Source of the DNA: Sphaeramia orbicularis
Taxonomy: Eukaryota; Chordata; Actinopteri; Kurtiformes; Apogonidae
Length of the DNA: 64,000 nucleotides
Assembly: GCF_902148855.1 (NCBI RefSeq)
Contig: NC_043962.1
Location: 25,294,110 to 25,358,109 of the forward strand
Direction of reading: 5' to 3'
Part shown: one piece after another, positions 61,539-64,000 of the stretch
How the letters are laid out: every line of letters starts with the position of its first letter
Position numbering within the stretch: the first letter of the stretch is position 1
The notes under the pieces: model-generated
What the model was told of the DNA's origin: nothing
Seen by the model: only the letters and a program-made list of their open reading frames with translations
Database searches by the model: none
Made by a program: the position numbers and the translations under genes

Positions 61539-64000
61539 CAGGGAGATATAGAAGGGGCAGAAAGAAACAGAGTATGCACTAAGTACTGGACGGCAGAGAA
61601 ACAAGGTCAGGCTGTGAGTTGATATACAGAGAGAGGAGGAAACACGAGGCGGTGGCTGGAGGGGGGAGAGAGGAGAACATAAGCAGTGTGTGAGTCTGAG
61701 AGAGCGATCGAGAGCAGGAGGAAAACAGCACAATGACAATAAAAAGAGCGGCTGGTGACAGTGGAGGAGAGAAGTAGGACAGAATGATGCATGGTAAGAG
61801 AGGGCCAGCACATTAAGAGCAGAATGGGCGGAGCCAGGCAGAGAGGTGGGCCACAGTGTCACCACAGTGCCCGAGGTCTCATATGAGGAGGAAACAATAG
61901 AACATGCACTGATGGGGGCATGCTCTTCCTCCTTCCCTGCCTTTCTTTCAGTACAATACAACCATTGATGCAAAGGAATATTTATGCAGAGCACAGATGC
62001 CAGAGGAACTGCAGGGTAAGCAGACTGAAGCAGTTAGGACTTTGTTGTGCTTGTCACTGTACTGTGAGGAGGTGGAGAAGGAAGTCGTCCAGCTTATTAA
62101 CAACAAAAACAGGGATAGGAAGCTCTGACACAATACAGGACAATGAAGAAGGTTTTCCTGCTTTCCCATTGTCAGTGTATCTGCTGACGAACGGAGTACT
62201 TTCAGAAACAGCTGAAAAGTAATACAATTTCTGAAACTACAGTCTGATACTCGTCTATAGAGCCAGGATTCAGAATTTAAGGGAAAAGTTAAACACCTCA
62301 ATAAATGAGCGTATTTACTCAAATGTCTGTTATGTCATCTGTGTAGGTTAATTTAAAGGCTATAATTAGCTTAAACTAACATAAACACAAGCTGAAACAG
62401 CAAGTCTGGCTCCAAAGTTTCCTGTCAGCAACCAACACTGACTAACATCCCCTTTAACATCACCTGATCGAGACAAAAATTAACCAGGGTGTTTACAAGA
62501 GTTATTGACCATGTTTACACCTAATGTATGCACAAATAATATCCTATTAAAGTCAGATAAATATGAAGTAATTCAATTCAATTCAGTTTTGTTCATATAG
62601 TGCCATCATAATAATGTATGATTATTTCAATTCACTTCAAAGATCCAGGTCTTTAAAGACTATATGGAGATGAAACCCAACAAGTCCTCCATCAGCAAAA
62701 CACAAGGCGACAGTGGGGAGGAAAAAAATCCTCTACAAAAGGAAAAACCTGTGTTCTGATGAAGAATGTGGTTACTGGAGTGAATTTGGTTCATCTACAT
62801 TTTGCAGGTATAACAGAATTAGGTTCAGTTTAAGCTTAGAAACATCAGAAATATGGACTTTCACACAGAGCAGCTCAAGTAAGGCAGATAAAAAATAAAT
62901 ATATGGATAAATTAAGTTAAATCACATTGCTGTGGTAAGTAAGAGTGCAGTGACTTTGCAGGTGTACTATTCATCAATCTGAATTAATAGATTCAAAGGC
63001 CTGCAGACACTGACACTTACAGCTGTAGTTTGAAGTGGGTTTATGTTGTGTTCTGTTTTTGCAGTTTTCCTGTGTCACTGACTTGTTGTTGCCAAGCAAC
63101 ACAAACCCAATAGGATGAGTTTAGAGCCTTAAAACTGTAAATCATTGTTTTTATGCTTTTGTGAGTTTATGAACTGAGCACACCTGATACAACATTCATT
63201 CATGCTTGCAGTTTTGATGCTAATAGGGGTGTAATAAAATATTGATACGCTTGAATATTATGCTTTGTTTTGTGACAATGTTTTGTTTCTCAACATCACT
63301 AGCAATTTTTTAAAGGTGCGATATTTAGTGACTTCTAATGGTGAGGGTACAACCAAATGAATGCCCCACTTACCCTCTTGTGTGGTGACTGTGAAAAATG
63401 CAAAAGGCAGTGTTTGGTTTGTCTGTTTAGGGCTTTCTACTGAACAGGATATTAATTCTAGTCTACACTGAAAAGTAGTGGGTGATGGCCATGCACTTTT
63501 AAACTGGATACCACTAGAAAATGGGAAAAATAAGAGGTGGAAGGTTATTCTGACATACTGTAAAAACATGGTGGACTTTGTTCCCTCTGTCAATACAAAA
63601 AGCTCATTATAAAGTACTAAAAGTGAAATGATTCTGATATTCAGGTGAGTAAAGACACAATTTATAATATTATTATCCATTTTTGTAAACCTTACACACC
63701 GACTCTTATATCAATAGTATTCATTTGGCAGACACTGGTACATTTCATGTTGTATTTCACAGGGTTGTACAAAATTCAGAATTTCGGAATTTAATTCAAT
63801 TCAATGAATGAATTTGAATTTGAACTGACTCCACCCTACAGGATGTTGAATTGAATTTGAATTAGAATTACAGAAAGTGAAATTGAATTCATTGCAATTC
63901 AGAGATGTTCATTCTTATCACATATCAGTGAGCACGTGATACTTTTAACATACATTATTCTTCCAAATGGAGGTACAGACACTAACATTAAACATACATC
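61539..64000. other. Region upstream of prr5; no further gene recognised
   Basis: Probably the prr5 5' UTR, promoter or a long 5' intron. At 62573-62790 a common fish repeat starts AATTCAATTCAGTTTTGTTC and includes GGCGACAGTGGGGAGGAAAA. GAATTCAATT-rich sequence is at 63780-63900. Confidence 0.5.

Noticed and set aside
61539-61994. 152-residue N-terminal extension of prr5
   Set aside because: Frame is open but the sequence is Cys/Leu/Ser-rich without similarity to PRR5, which starts at MRTL in other vertebrates.

Overview
This is vertebrate DNA: genes are split by GT-AG introns, intergenic space is AT-rich, and the interspersed repeats are typical of ray-finned fish (hAT and piggyBac-like MITEs, L2 and Tx1/L1-like LINE tails, GATA and GAATA microsatellites). 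Gene content and compactness point to a teleost, probably a percomorph. Seven protein-coding genes are supported by reading exons from both strands and checking that splice phases agree.

Left end (1-7.4 kb): the last twelve coding exons of fbxl13 (dynein regulatory complex LRR protein) run on the + strand. The first three coding exons of lrrc17, a secreted LRR protein, lie antisense at 391-1438 and continue off the left edge. In mammals LRRC17 is also nested inside FBXL13. fam185a (- strand, 8362-14725, eight exons, complete) follows tail to tail with fbxl13. In human these three genes are neighbours at 7q22.

Centre (14.8-30 kb): after a repeat-rich gap comes the standout of the window, a fibroleukin (fgl2-type) gene on the - strand. 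Its fibrinogen-like C-terminal exon (17637-18334) is ordinary. Its first exon is one uninterrupted 7.7 kb reading frame (22181-29876). It begins with a recognisable fibroleukin signal peptide, cysteines and coiled coil, then carries about 2,400 residues of low-complexity sequence, including four modules of 410-470 residues. Each module holds a 13-residue array of Lys/Pro/Gln repeats that in many units encodes an N-glycosylation sequon. The predicted protein is 2,797 residues, against about 439 in human FGL2.

Right half (30-64 kb): a gene-poor interval leads to rsbn1l (+, 37160-50310, eight exons), a nuclear protein of the RSBN1/DPY-21 family. Its first exon has an apparent one-base frameshift in an A6 run. 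tmem60 (-, small four-pass membrane protein) and prr5 (-, 56796-61538, nine coding exons, an mTORC2 subunit) follow. FGL2, RSBN1L and TMEM60 are close together at human 7q11.23, whereas PRR5 is on human chromosome 22, so the window joins blocks that are separate in human.

The genes do not form one pathway. Apart from the enlarged fibroleukin, the interest is in transposon structures inside introns: a target-site-flanked hAT element, a mariner MITE with a 29-bp perfect terminal repeat, TTAA-flanked elements, a hAT inserted in an L2 tail, and a 200-bp direct duplication split by a MITE and by LINE tails.
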